From: CF-167 sp963695195
Lineage (GTDB): Bacteria; Chloroflexota; Limnocylindria; QHBO01
Reading direction: 5' to 3'
DNA length: 64,000 bases
Assembly (NCBI GenBank): GCA_963695195.1
Contig: CAVOGE010000007.1
Span: 682,001-746,000 of the forward strand
Positions 16,545 through 25,688 of the stretch are shown here, one piece after another. The notes under the pieces are model-generated. The model saw only the letters and a program-made list of their open reading frames with translations, searched no databases and had not been told where the DNA came from. The translations under genes were made by a program, and so were the position numbers. Positions within the stretch are counted from its first letter, which is position 1. The number at the start of each line of letters is the position of its first letter.

Positions 16545-16680
16545 GCCTGCTCCGGATCGGAGCACTGCGACCACGAATCGGCGCGAAGATGCCTGAATCC
16601 TCGCGACCCTGCTCCGATGCAGAGAATCGGGCCGGGAAGCGAGACAATCCCTGTTCCAGTGCTCGGATGCCGAGCGAGGT
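16545..16680. repeat. Three-palindrome repeat, copy 3 (diverged)
   Basis: Palindromes TGCTCCG-GAT-CGGAGCA (16548-16564), a decayed one at 16610-16626, and TGCTCGG-ATG-CCGAGCG (16660-16676) keep the 62 and 50 nt spacing of the copies at 7.5 and 8.4 kb, although much of the sequence between has changed. Paired base changes in the arms keep the symmetry, so the pairing itself seems selected. It lies between two convergent gene ends. Confidence 0.65.
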
Positions 16681-16684
16681 CGGG

Positions 16685-17965
16685 TCAGTCCGAGGTGAGC
16701 TGCGACACCAGCCGCTCGGCGAGGTCGATCGAGTAGTTCTGCCCACGGTCGTGGGGATACACCTGGAACATGCTCGCCACCCACAGCCCCGGCACCGGCG
16801 TCTCGAAGGGCGGGATGTGGTCGCGGTAGTCGACCGTGACGATCGGTTGGGCGAAGGGTGCCGCGAACGACCAGGCATCGGTCACCCATTCCGGGCGAAA
16901 CGCTGGGTTGACGCGCGCCAGGTGCGGTGAGAACTGCGCGACCACCTCGGAGGTGGGCGTGCGCAGGAGCGGGTCGTCCATCGGTCGATAGTTGCCAAGG
17001 TAGACCACGTGGCGTCCGCCGTAGTCGGAGCGATCCATGTAGTTGGTGTGCTCCACCAGCGCCATGAACGGGAAGCCCGGGTCGTTCACGTTCATCCAGT
17101 AGCTCTGCGTCAGCGGCCGGTCGAGGGCCAGCACCAGGCAATGGGCACCGTAGGCGGTCCCCCACTCATGCCGGGACCGATAGTCGTCGGGCAGCTCCGG
17201 GGCCAGCCGGCAGGTGAGCCGCACGGCGAGCGTGGAGACCACCCGGTCGACGTTGAGCGACTCGCCGCTGGCGGCCTCGACGCGCAGCCCGCCGCGCGGG
17301 TCGCTGCGGATCTCCTTGACCTCGGTGCCCAGGCGGAGCGTGCCGCCCGCCTCGGTGATCCGCTCGGCCAGGCGGTCGTACAGCCGCTGGAAGCCACCGC
17401 GCAGGTAGCCGAGCTGGGCGGTCCGGTCGTGGACGCGTGCCCAGAACCACGGCATCGCGATCTGCTCCGCGAGGTCGCCGAACTTGCCGCGCAGGAGCGG
17501 GCCCCAGACGACGTTGTATGCGCGTGCGCCCATGCGGCGCCGGACCCACTCGGCGGCCGTGAATCCTTCAAGGCGCTCCGGACCACGCAGGGTTCGGAGG
17601 TACGCCAACCAGACGCCCATCCGGAGCCGATCCCCAGGTGGCAGCAGGCCGAACCACAGGAGCGATGCCGGCGAGTCCAGCTGATGCGGCGTGCCGTCGC
17701 GAAGCGTGACGGTGAGCGGGCGACGCCAGAGCAGGTCGTCGCCGAGGCCGAGCTCGTTGATGAGGCCGATGGCGTTGGTATCGGACTGGAAGAGGTGGTG
17801 GTAGAACTTGTCGAGCCAGACGCCCGGCTCGATCTCGAAGCCCGCGGCCAGCCCACCGGGGAGTGGCTCACGCTCCAGCACGATCACCTCGTCGCCGCGC
17901 TGCGCCAGACGGTAGGCGACGGTGAGGCCGAGAGCGCCGGCTCCGAGGACGGCGGTTCGTGTCAC
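16685..17965 (-). CDS. NAD(P)/FAD-dependent oxidoreductase (amine-oxidase/UGM-like)
   Basis: 426 residues from GTG 17965, which overlaps the upstream stop by 4 nt (GTGA). The N-terminus is a dinucleotide-binding fold, AVLGAGALGLTVAYRLAQRG, then VLEREPLPGG, as in protoporphyrinogen-oxidase-like, phytoene-desaturase-like and UDP-galactopyranose-mutase-like flavoproteins. FHHLF-type and YLRGGFQRL segments are typical of the group found in polysaccharide clusters. It is in a two-gene minus-strand operon behind the GT39-like enzyme. Substrate is not clear; a sugar or polyprenyl lipid is inferred. Confidence 0.82.
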   Translation of the reverse strand: MTRTAVLGAGALGLTVAYRLAQRGDEVIVLEREPLPGGLAAGFEIEPGVWLDKFYHHLFQSDTNAIGLINELGLGDDLLWRRPLTVTLRDGTPHQLDSPASLLWFGLLPPGDRLRMGVWLAYLRTLRGPERLEGFTAAEWVRRRMGARAYNVVWGPLLRGKFGDLAEQIAMPWFWARVHDRTAQLGYLRGGFQRLYDRLAERITEAGGTLRLGTEVKEIRSDPRGGLRVEAASGESLNVDRVVSTLAVRLTCRLAPELPDDYRSRHEWGTAYGAHCLVLALDRPLTQSYWMNVNDPGFPFMALVEHTNYMDRSDYGGRHVVYLGNYRPMDDPLLRTPTSEVVAQFSPHLARVNPAFRPEWVTDAWSFAAPFAQPIVTVDYRDHIPPFETPVPGLWVASMFQVYPHDRGQNYSIDLAERLVSQLTSD

Positions 17966-19485
17966 GAGCCACCGCCGGCCAGAACGTAGACCGGCCAGCC
18001 GGAGACAGTGTCGACCGGGGTGTAGTGCTCCGCGACGAAGGACCGCAGCGGATCGAGCAGGTCGAGCTCGCGACCGTCGGTGGTGATCGGTCGATCGATC
18101 AGCAGGGGCAGGAAGCCCGGCTGCCCCGGAGCGTCCGAGCCAGCGTCGACCACCACGGCAGGCGGTTCCGCCGACAATTGGCGGGCCAATTCTTCGATCT
18201 GCGCGGCCGTGGAATAGCCCGGCGTGGTGAGCGGGTAGAGGTACGAGTAGCGCGCCGCCGGGGTCCGGCCGGATAGGCCATACAGACGCGGCGCGTTGCC
18301 CCACACCAGCAGCGTGCCGTCGGGGAGATCCTCGATACGCTCCGCCACGGCATGCAGCCGTCCGGCCGAATCCGCGACGTCGTCGAACTGCATGGCGGCG
18401 GAGACGACGCCAGCGAGAACCGAGACGGACACGGTGGCGGTGAGGGTCAGGGTGACGAGCGAGCCACCGATCAGGCGGCCGTCGGGCTGGTGTCCATCCG
18501 CCCCGCGCAACCGGCCGGCAACACGAGCCAGACCGAGGCCGGCAAGCACGCCAAGCGGCAGCGCCAGCGGGATGGCGTAGTGCGCATAGAAGCGGCCCTG
18601 GACAACGAAGAGCGCGAGCGACCCTCCGATCCACAGCAGCGAGGCGATCCCCACCGCGCGTCGGGGTTGCCCGGGTCCGACCCCCGAAGCGACGCCGAGC
18701 AGGGCTGGCCCGATCAGGAAGAGCGAGGCCAGCACGGTCCACGCGGCAACTGGCGCCGCGAGGGTGGCGCCGTACCCGTCGCCGGACGCGCGGTACGCGC
18801 CTGAGTAGGTGACGACGGCATCGACCGCAGCCGGAAGCGCCCCGATCGCGCCAAGCCAGGCGGCCGTCGCGGCCAACGGGATGGCGACGCCTGCGGCGAG
18901 TGCGAACACGAAGGCGATCCGACGTCCATGCCCGTGGAAGAGTGCGACGCCGATCACCGCCATCGCCCCCGGAAGCAACTGTGGCGAGACGAGGAGAGAT
19001 GCACCGACAAGGGCACCGATTGCGCCGAGCCGAAGCGCCGACCCCCGAGCGAGGGCGAGGACCAGCGCCCACCCAACCAGTGCCGTTGCCGGCGTCTCGG
19101 TGAGGCCGCCGCCGAGCGCCAGCAGGTAGTGACTCGCCAGGACGGTCGCACCTCCGGCGGCCAGCGCCCGAGGCCGCCCGGTGACGCCAATGCGCAGCAG
19201 CACGGCGGCGACCGCCAGCCCGAGAGTGACGCTGGCCGCGAACGAGAGCAGCCAATCCGCGGTCCACTGCCCGAGCCAGCCGAGGACAGCCTGCACGCCG
19301 GCCACCGCAAGGTAGATGCCCGGCGGCTTGTGGTCCCACGCGCCGAGGTACGGAGCGACGCCGTCGAGAAGACGGCCACCCACGTGGCTGAAGACCGCCG
19401 CGTCGAGCGACGGACCGATCAGCAGACCCGGAGCCAGCAGGGCTCCCGACATGATGATGAGACAGGCGAGCAGGATCACAGGCAT
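17962..19485 (-). CDS. GT39/ArnT-like membrane glycosyltransferase, copy 1
   Basis: 507 residues from ATG 19485. GT-C fold with many helices. The first outer loop has GPSLDAAVFSHVGGRLLDG followed by PYLGAWDHKPPG, the acidic-residue and Asp-x-Lys-Pro-Pro-Gly pattern of ArnT/PMT_2 relatives, which use polyprenyl-phosphate sugars. The last ~120 residues form an outer soluble part. The gene is divergent from the GT87 gene at 19567 and translationally coupled to the FAD oxidoreductase. Confidence 0.83.
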   Translation of the reverse strand: MPVILLACLIIMSGALLAPGLLIGPSLDAAVFSHVGGRLLDGVAPYLGAWDHKPPGIYLAVAGVQAVLGWLGQWTADWLLSFAASVTLGLAVAAVLLRIGVTGRPRALAAGGATVLASHYLLALGGGLTETPATALVGWALVLALARGSALRLGAIGALVGASLLVSPQLLPGAMAVIGVALFHGHGRRIAFVFALAAGVAIPLAATAAWLGAIGALPAAVDAVVTYSGAYRASGDGYGATLAAPVAAWTVLASLFLIGPALLGVASGVGPGQPRRAVGIASLLWIGGSLALFVVQGRFYAHYAIPLALPLGVLAGLGLARVAGRLRGADGHQPDGRLIGGSLVTLTLTATVSVSVLAGVVSAAMQFDDVADSAGRLHAVAERIEDLPDGTLLVWGNAPRLYGLSGRTPAARYSYLYPLTTPGYSTAAQIEELARQLSAEPPAVVVDAGSDAPGQPGFLPLLIDRPITTDGRELDLLDPLRSFVAEHYTPVDTVSGWPVYVLAGGGS

Positions 19486-19553
19486 CGATTGTGGGACACC
19501 GGGCCCAGGCGTCGATGGCACTATCGGACCGCTCGGCGTCGGCGGGCAGACGG

Positions 19554-19566
19554 TAACCTGTCGATC
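19554..19566 (+). promoter_or_regulatory. Leaderless -10 box before GT87 copy 3
   Basis: TAACCT (19554-19559) ends 7 nt before the GTG start, where transcription would be expected to begin; no ribosome-binding sequence is present. One of eight such arrangements in the window. Confidence 0.5.
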
Positions 19567-20466
19567 GTGCTGACCCGCCGTCCCCGTCTGCCCCGACCGT
19601 CGCGCCCGACGCCGAACCGACGGCAGCTGACCGAGCGCTTCGTGATCGGCCTCCTGTTCGCGACCATGCTGATCCGCGTGGCACTCATCTGGAACCAGTG
19701 GGGATTCGACGATGTGAGCGCCTACCTTGGCGCGGCGCACCGACTGCGCGACGGCGAGCCCCTGTACCTGGGCAGCATCGATCCCGACAGCTATCTCGTC
19801 TTTCGCTATTCGCCCTGGTTCGCGTGGCTCTGGGTCCCCCTCAGCTACCTGCCGACGGGTCTCGTCACGTGGGGTTGGGGCGCAGTGCTGGCTGGGTCTT
19901 CGGCGGCGGTCCTCTACGGTCTTGCGAAACTTCGGCAGCCCGCCGCCTGGGCGCTGGCGCTCATCCTGACGCCGTGGCTCCTCTCGCTCGTCCAGGTCGG
20001 GAACATCCAGCCGCTGATCGTGGCGATGCTCGCCTTCGGCATGTCGCGACGGAGCGGACCGCTCTGGATCGCGATCGCGGCGTCGCTGAAGGGGGTGCCG
20101 CTCCTCTTCGGGCTGGTCTACCTGGCACGGCGCGAAAGGACGCGAATCGCCTTCACCCTTGCGATCACGGCCATCCTCCTGGCTCCGCTGCTCCTCTACG
20201 ACCTGTCCGGCTACCAGACCGATCCCGGCCGTTCGTTCTCCTTCTTCTACTACCTCTCGCCGATCGCGTGGGCGATCGCCGCGGGCATCGCCGCGGCGGT
20301 GGCGGTGTGGTTCGCGCTCCGGCGTTCCATGTACGTCTGGGTCGCGTGTGCGATCGCGGTGATGCTCCTGGCTCCCCGGACCCACGTCACCTACGCGACG
20401 TACCTCGTGGTGGGGCTGCTCGGCAGCAACTCCGGGAAGGTCGGTGATCGTGTTGGCAAGGGCTGA
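19567..20466 (+). CDS. GT87 (DUF2029) polyprenyl-phosphate glycosyltransferase, copy 3
   Basis: 299 residues from GTG 19567, chosen because TAACCT lies 7 nt upstream and because earlier in-frame codons run into the divergent gene. After a basic start comes the family pattern SAYLGAAHRLRDGEPLYLG, then FRYSPWFAWLWVPLSYLP and VGNIQPLIVAMLAFG. Probably transfers a sugar from a polyprenyl-phosphate donor. The end overlaps the next GT87 gene by 23 nt, pointing to one transcript. Confidence 0.85.
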   Translation: MLTRRPRLPRPSRPTPNRRQLTERFVIGLLFATMLIRVALIWNQWGFDDVSAYLGAAHRLRDGEPLYLGSIDPDSYLVFRYSPWFAWLWVPLSYLPTGLVTWGWGAVLAGSSAAVLYGLAKLRQPAAWALALILTPWLLSLVQVGNIQPLIVAMLAFGMSRRSGPLWIAIAASLKGVPLLFGLVYLARRERTRIAFTLAITAILLAPLLLYDLSGYQTDPGRSFSFFYYLSPIAWAIAAGIAAAVAVWFALRRSMYVWVACAIAVMLLAPRTHVTYATYLVVGLLGSNSGKVGDRVGKG

Positions 20467-21361
20467 GCACGCGGCTCGGCTCGTCGCACTCGCCGTGGCG
20501 ATCCTGGGTGTGGGGATCCTGATCGGTGCAGCGTGGACGGCGGATGTCCGTCCGGATGCGGAGGCGTACTGGCTCGCCGCGCACCGACTGCGCGACGGGT
20601 TGGCGCTGTACGGCGGCCCACGGGGAGACGAGACCGAGATCTACCGCTACGCCCCCTGGTTCGCCTTCGCCTGGGTGCCGTTCACCTACCTCAGCCACGA
20701 CCTGGCGTTCACACTCTGGCGAGCCCTCCTGGTGTTCGCCACCCTGGCGGCTGTCTGGCCACTGCTCCGGCGCCCGGGGCCCGCGTCGGTGACGCTGGCG
20801 GTGCTGATCGGCGGGCTGCTGCTCAGCGAGGTGTGGGCCGCCAACGTGACGCCCCTGATGGTCGGCCTGCTGGTCATCGGTTCCCGCACCAGCGTCGGCC
20901 CGATCCTGCTCGGCCTCGTCGCGTCGTTGAAGTTCTTCCCGCTCGTGTTGGTCGCGGGCTACGTCGCGGAGCGGCAGTGGCTTCGTGCGGCGGTGGCCAT
21001 CGGCGTTGCCTCGATGCTCTGGATCAACATCCTCGCCTTCGACGTGCTGCTCTACACGCAGATCGGCGGCCCGTCGTTCTACGTCGGTGGCGTGTCGCTG
21101 TTCGTCGTCTCGCCATTGCTGTGGGTTCCGGCTGCAATCCTCAGCGCTGCCGTTGTCGTCGCCCTCGCGGTTCGCCGATCGCCGTGGACGTGGCTCGCGG
21201 CGGGGGCCGCGATCCCGCTGGCCGTGCCGCGGGTCTGGCTCCCGGATGCCGCGTACGTCCTCGTCGGGCAGCACTCGCGTGATGAGAGCCCGAGACGTAC
21301 ACTCAGTGACGGAGCAACAGCGGCGACGCCGCAAGGTGCGTCCACCACGGAGTCGTCATGA
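20444..21361 (+). CDS. GT87 (DUF2029) polyprenyl-phosphate glycosyltransferase, copy 4
   Basis: 305 residues from GTG 20444, inside the end of copy 3. Family landmarks: EAYWLAAHRLRDGLALYGG, YRYAPWFAFAWVPFTYLS, and a VASLKFFPLVLVAGYV helix. The C-terminal ~30 residues are polar and dispensable-looking. The stop overlaps the next ATG (ATGA). Copies 1-4 share the same order of helices and loops, consistent with repeated local duplication, while retaining different substrates is likely. Confidence 0.85.
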   Translation: MIVLARAEHAARLVALAVAILGVGILIGAAWTADVRPDAEAYWLAAHRLRDGLALYGGPRGDETEIYRYAPWFAFAWVPFTYLSHDLAFTLWRALLVFATLAAVWPLLRRPGPASVTLAVLIGGLLLSEVWAANVTPLMVGLLVIGSRTSVGPILLGLVASLKFFPLVLVAGYVAERQWLRAAVAIGVASMLWINILAFDVLLYTQIGGPSFYVGGVSLFVVSPLLWVPAAILSAAVVVALAVRRSPWTWLAAGAAIPLAVPRVWLPDAAYVLVGQHSRDESPRRTLSDGATAATPQGASTTESS

Positions 21362-21561
21362 GGCTGATCTTCGCGTACATCGATCCGGGTGCCGGGAGCC
21401 TGATCATCCAGGCCCTGATCGCCGCCGTCGTATCGGTGCCGTTCTTCTTCCGGAACGTAATCCGCTCGACCATCGGGCGGCTTCGCCGCAGGCCCGCACC
21501 GGGGCCGACCGGCACGATCGGCCCCGAGGATCCGGGCTCGACGCCCACCGACCCGGAGTGA
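21358..21561 (+). CDS. Small YIDPG membrane protein
   Basis: 67 residues; ATG overlaps the preceding stop and its own stop overlaps the next GTG (both 4-nt overlaps). It begins FAYIDPGAGSLIIQALIA, a motif I recognise from small proteins often found beside methyltransferase and membrane-phosphatase genes of surface polysaccharide clusters, followed by one membrane helix and an Arg/Pro-rich tail. No biochemical role is known to me; tight coupling suggests it works with the downstream methyltransferase. Confidence 0.75.
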   Translation: MRLIFAYIDPGAGSLIIQALIAAVVSVPFFFRNVIRSTIGRLRRRPAPGPTGTIGPEDPGSTPTDPE

Positions 21562-22970
21562 GCGATCGCCCGATCGCGAAGCGCGAGTCCGGCTCGTACC
21601 GCGATCCAAGCGGGTTCGTTTTCCGCAGCGACGGAATCCTGTACCGCCAGGTCAACGCCGTCTTCGCCGATGACTGGGAAGCGTTCGAGTCGTCCGGTCT
21701 GCACGCAGCCCTCGTGGATGCGGGGGTTTTGGTCGCCGATCACCCGGCACCGATCGAGCTGGCGCCCGAACCGGGTGCGCTGGCCGTCATCCGGCCCGAT
21801 GAGCTCGGCTTCATCTCGCATCCGTTCGAATGGTCGTTCTCGCAACTGAAAGACGCCGCGCTGCTCACCCTGCAGGCGCAGACCATCGCTACCGAGCACG
21901 GCATGACCCTGCGTGATGCGAGCGCCTACAACGTGCAATTCCACCGGGCGCGACCGATCCTGATCGACACGCTCTCCTTCGAGAGGACGCGCGCCGGTGA
22001 GCCGTGGAAGCCCTATCGCCAGTTCTGCGAGCACTTCCTGGCGCCACTGGCCCTGATGGCGCACCGCGACGGCCGGATGGGCCAGTTGCTGCGAACCTGG
22101 TTCGATGGCATCCCCCTCGATCTGGCCTCCGAACTCTTGCCGCGGCGGACCCGGTTCTCACCGGGACTGGCCGCGCACGTCCACCTTCACGCGCGGGCGC
22201 AGCGGCGACATGCGGGCGACACCGATGCGGCGACGCGGACCGCCCCGAGAAGCGTCTCCATGAGCGAACGCCGCCGCGCGGCCCTGCTTGACCACCTGCG
22301 TCGCACGGTAGAGGGTCTGCATCTGCCGGCGAGCGGTACCCAATGGGCGGATTACGCCGACCAGACCAGCTACTCCGCAGCCGGCACCGCGTCCAAAGAG
22401 GCGATCGTGCAACGCATGCTCGAGGCGATCGCTGCCGAGGGCGGCAGACGCGCATGGGACGTGGGCGCCAACACGGGACGCTACAGCACGATCGCTGCTG
22501 CGGCCGGGTTCGAGGTGATCGCCCTGGACGGCGATTGGGCGGCGGTCGAGCGCGACTACCTGGTGCTGCGTTCGGCTGGGGAGACCAGGATCATGCCGCT
22601 CCTCGCGGACATCGCCGATCCCCCGCCGGGGATCGGCTGGGCGAACACCGAGCGTGCCTCACTCCTGGAGCGAGCGAACGCGGATGTGGCACTCTCGCTC
22701 GCGCTCGTGCACCACCTGGCGATTGGGCGCAACGTTCCCCTGCCGATGATCGCCGAGCTGCATGACCGGCTGGCGCCGCACGTGATCGTCGAGTGGGTCC
22801 CCAAGGAAGACACGATGGTCCAGCACCTGCTTTCGGCCCGCGACGACATCTTCCCCGGCTACAGCGCCGAGGGATTCCGGGCCGCCTTCGAGGCCTATTT
22901 CATGGTCGTCGAAGAGGCACCGATCGAGGATTCGGGGCGGGTGATCTTCCGAATGCGAAGGCGAGGCTGA
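21558..22970 (+). CDS. Two-domain class I SAM-dependent methyltransferase
   Basis: 470 residues from GTG 21558. The N-terminal ~215 residues form a conserved domain with SYRDPSGFVF, DASAYNVQF and PYRQFCEHFLAPLAL, always paired with the methyltransferase in proteins I recall. The C-terminal half is a Rossmann methyltransferase with WDVGANTGRYS (about 303), VIALDGDW and a LVHHLAIG loop. Likely methylates a sugar, lipid or other envelope component in the cytoplasm. It ends the GT87 operon and abuts the convergent GT-C gene. Confidence 0.83.
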   Translation: MSDRPIAKRESGSYRDPSGFVFRSDGILYRQVNAVFADDWEAFESSGLHAALVDAGVLVADHPAPIELAPEPGALAVIRPDELGFISHPFEWSFSQLKDAALLTLQAQTIATEHGMTLRDASAYNVQFHRARPILIDTLSFERTRAGEPWKPYRQFCEHFLAPLALMAHRDGRMGQLLRTWFDGIPLDLASELLPRRTRFSPGLAAHVHLHARAQRRHAGDTDAATRTAPRSVSMSERRRAALLDHLRRTVEGLHLPASGTQWADYADQTSYSAAGTASKEAIVQRMLEAIAAEGGRRAWDVGANTGRYSTIAAAAGFEVIALDGDWAAVERDYLVLRSAGETRIMPLLADIADPPPGIGWANTERASLLERANADVALSLALVHHLAIGRNVPLPMIAELHDRLAPHVIVEWVPKEDTMVQHLLSARDDIFPGYSAEGFRAAFEAYFMVVEEAPIEDSGRVIFRMRRRG

Positions 22971-22978
22971 GCCGCGAC

Positions 22979-24508
22979 CTAGTCGGGCAGGCAGCTGGGC
23001 ACGTACAGCACCTGCGTTTCGTTGCGGAGCAGTTCACACCATCCCGCGCCGGTGGCGGGTCCCCGGGTCAGCGTCGCCTCGGTGGACAGCAGCATCGCCT
23101 CCACTTCGTAGCTCGTGGCGAGCGATTCCCAGCCGGGGTCGGCAGCGCGTATCGCCGTGTAGTCCTCGAGCACCTGCTGGTCGTACATGTCGTTGCGGCC
23201 GTCAACGAACACCCGGCCGCCCGAGTCGTGCATGCTCCAGATCACGTAGCCGCCCCACCCGTACTCGGTGAGTACGTTGGCGTCAGGGGCGATCTGCAGC
23301 AGCCGCTCCACTCCGGCAACCGGGAAGCGTTCGGCGACGCTCTCGTCGATGGCAGCGCCCAGGTCCCGAGGGATGAGAACGGCCACCGAACCGCCCAGGA
23401 TGACCAGCGCCGTGGCCAGCTCCATCAGACGGCGTGCCAGGGCCACGGAGAATGGCATCGGTCTGCGCGGCGTTGTCCGGCGTCCGTCACGCGCTCGCAG
23501 ACGCGACTCCAGCCCCATGACCAGGGTGGGCATGGCGAAGACGACCGCTATCGGCACGTTGCGGAGGGCCAGCAGCCCCATCGCCACGCCGACCCACGAC
23601 AGGGTCACCAGCCAGCCCGGGGTGGCGCGTCCGCCGTTGAGGCCCAGCGCCACGATCATGAACAGGAAGGCCATGTGCGCCGGCTCGTGGAAGTTCGGTG
23701 ATTGCCACTCCTGGATGTTGGCGAGGCCCCAGTCGCCCCCCTCCACGTAGCGCAGCGGGTACAGGATCCCGACCGGTCCGGCCGGGGTGACCATCGAGGC
23801 ACCGATGACTCCGGCCAGCGCGAGCACCACCCAACCCCTCGCGGGAGACATCGGCGTGCGGCCGATCAGGGTGAAGAGGGTGTACAGCCCAACCACCCCC
23901 AGGCCGATGACGTACACGCCGTGCAGATTTGCCCACAGCACGAAGAACGGGATCAACAGGAGAAGGCGGCGCGGCCGATGGGGTCTGGCGCCGAGAAGGA
24001 ACCAGATCAGGAAAGCGAGGAGCAGCCAGCTGAGCGCCTGCGGACGCAGGGTCACATAGCCGATCAGGACGAACGCGCCGAGCGCGAACGGGAGCGCCAG
24101 CGACAGGAGTCGCGCGCCGCCGTGGCGCGCGAGGGCCACGGAGAGGATTGCGAAGATCGCCGCGGGAAAGAGGCCAAAGATGAAGAGCGCCCCGATCCGT
24201 CCAACGCCGGTCACCAGCCAGTAGATGAGCAGCTCGGAGAGCCATTCGTGCGGTGTCCACGGCTGGCCGAACCAGGTAAAGCTGAAGGGATCCACGCTCG
24301 GAACGGCTCCCGTCTCGGCGATGAGCCGCCCGGTCGTGACGTGCCAGAAGAAGTCCGGGTCCTGGACGCCCTTGGTGACGGTGATGGCGAACATCACGCC
24401 TCCGAGCGCGATCGCCAGGATCGCCGCCGGCGACGGCAGCCAGCGGATCGGCCCAGCAACAGGCTTGCCGGTGGTCGCGAGGGGCGGTGATGAGGACTCG
24501 GCGGACAT
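22979..24508 (-). CDS. GT-C-like multi-pass membrane protein, copy A
   Basis: 509 residues from ATG 24508. About ten helices and a C-terminal soluble part. DPDFFWHVTTGRLIAETG, SVDPFSFTWFGQPWTPHEW and WANLHG mark a family of uncharacterised bacterial membrane proteins with a glycosyltransferase-C-like layout (acidic first loop). EYGWGGYVIW and VFVDGRNDMYD lie near the C-terminus. It is a paralogue of 25802-27343. It starts 10 nt after the end of the GT87 gene on the same strand, so the two are probably one operon. Enzyme activity is inferred only from fold and context. Confidence 0.75.
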   Translation of the reverse strand: MSAESSSPPLATTGKPVAGPIRWLPSPAAILAIALGGVMFAITVTKGVQDPDFFWHVTTGRLIAETGAVPSVDPFSFTWFGQPWTPHEWLSELLIYWLVTGVGRIGALFIFGLFPAAIFAILSVALARHGGARLLSLALPFALGAFVLIGYVTLRPQALSWLLLAFLIWFLLGARPHRPRRLLLLIPFFVLWANLHGVYVIGLGVVGLYTLFTLIGRTPMSPARGWVVLALAGVIGASMVTPAGPVGILYPLRYVEGGDWGLANIQEWQSPNFHEPAHMAFLFMIVALGLNGGRATPGWLVTLSWVGVAMGLLALRNVPIAVVFAMPTLVMGLESRLRARDGRRTTPRRPMPFSVALARRLMELATALVILGGSVAVLIPRDLGAAIDESVAERFPVAGVERLLQIAPDANVLTEYGWGGYVIWSMHDSGGRVFVDGRNDMYDQQVLEDYTAIRAADPGWESLATSYEVEAMLLSTEATLTRGPATGAGWCELLRNETQVLYVPSCLPD

Positions 24509-24518
24509 CGCCGGGAGT

Positions 24519-25688
24519 CTAGTCGGTGCCCGTACGCACCGGAACGGGACGGAAGTACCGCGACGCGGCCCAGGCGATGACCGCGAGCCACGCCAGCTGG
24601 GCTCCGAAGAGGAGCCATGCCGACGACTGAGCGTCGAGGGCCAGTCCTGCCCAGAGCACCACGTGCAGCAGAACCGCCGCCGTGGCGAAGCGGTAGCGCT
24701 GGGCCGGCACCGCGGCAACGAGGAGGAGGATCCCCAGCTCCGCCAGGACGAACTCGTGCTGATTGGCGTGCGGGATGAGAAGCGGCGTCGCGAGAAATGC
24801 GGCCGCCGCGCCGAGGTGGCGTGACCGGGTGCGGAGCCAGATCGCCGCTACGACGCCAAGTACCGCGACGGATGTCGCGACTACGGCCCAGGCGCCGAGC
24901 CCCAGCCGCTCCGAGGCACCGCGCAGGTTGATCATCTCGGCGGGGCGAACGCCCAACGCGTCCACTCCCGCTACGCTCAACAGATGTCCCGGGTAGTCGA
25001 GCAGGGCCAGGGGCGAAACGACGACGGCGGTCACCGCCAGTCCGGCGAGGCCGACGGCGGCCGCGGTGCCGACCGCTCGCCAATGGCCCCCGGCCAACTG
25101 CCAGGCAGCCCAGATCGGGCCGAGCGTCGGCTTCAGGCCACTGAGGCCCAACGCGAGGCCGGAGCGATAGCGCGCCAAGCCGACCGACAGCCCAAGGAGC
25201 CCCGCCACCAGCAGGGTCGACTGGCCGCGGATGGCCGCCAGCACGGTCGGCCACGCGGTGAGGAGCAGCATCGTGGCGAGCGGGCGAACACCCCGAGCCG
25301 TCCAGCCAGCGAGCGTCATTGATCGCCACGCGCCCCAGCCAAGAGTGGCGAGGCCGAGAAGCGTGAACACCGCAAAGCCGACGGGCAACGGCAGCGCGCC
25401 AAGCGGAGCGACCAGCGCGGCGAACCACGGGGGCGAGTTGTACGGCAGGGCTCCTCCGGCGAACGACGGCTCGTCGCCGATGAGCTCCAGCTGGGCGGCC
25501 GCCTGACAGTCGGCGGTGTAGAGGCACTCGCCGTGGCCGGCGAGCACGATCCGCGCAGCCACGTGGTAGGTCATGTAGTCGGACCGCTCCACAGCCCGAT
25601 AGGGGCCGAGCAGGATGGCGGCCGCAAAGACGGCGGCGGCCGTTGCCGCCAGCAGCGCGTAGGCACCGGCCAGCCGGGTGACGCTCAT
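24519..25688 (-). CDS. GT87 (DUF2029) glycosyltransferase, copy 5
   Basis: 389 residues from ATG 25688, preceded by TAGCCT 7 nt upstream. Longer than the other four GT87 copies, with a Cys pair in the first outer loop (GHGECLYTADCQAA) and ALPYNSPPWFAALVAPL at the family's conserved Tyr-x-Pro-Pro-Trp position. Helices continue to the C-terminus. Likely a polyprenyl-phosphate sugar transferase. It is divergent from the GT-C-like gene at 25802 and shares a 113-nt promoter region with it. Confidence 0.82.
   Translation of the reverse strand: MSVTRLAGAYALLAATAAAVFAAAILLGPYRAVERSDYMTYHVAARIVLAGHGECLYTADCQAAAQLELIGDEPSFAGGALPYNSPPWFAALVAPLGALPLPVGFAVFTLLGLATLGWGAWRSMTLAGWTARGVRPLATMLLLTAWPTVLAAIRGQSTLLVAGLLGLSVGLARYRSGLALGLSGLKPTLGPIWAAWQLAGGHWRAVGTAAAVGLAGLAVTAVVVSPLALLDYPGHLLSVAGVDALGVRPAEMINLRGASERLGLGAWAVVATSVAVLGVVAAIWLRTRSRHLGAAAAFLATPLLIPHANQHEFVLAELGILLLVAAVPAQRYRFATAAVLLHVVLWAGLALDAQSSAWLLFGAQLAWLAVIAWAASRYFRPVPVRTGTD

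Noticed and set aside
17966..19684. Long upstream extensions of the minus-strand FAD and GT39-like frames (up to 999 and 807 codons)
   Set aside because: The extensions overlap neighbouring real genes in other frames and have shadow composition; overlap-coupled starts at 17965 and 19485 fit better.
24516..24521. Leaderless -10 box TAGACT before ATG 24508
   Set aside because: The TAG is the stop codon of the upstream same-strand GT87 gene 10 nt away; likely an operon junction, so not counted as a clean case.
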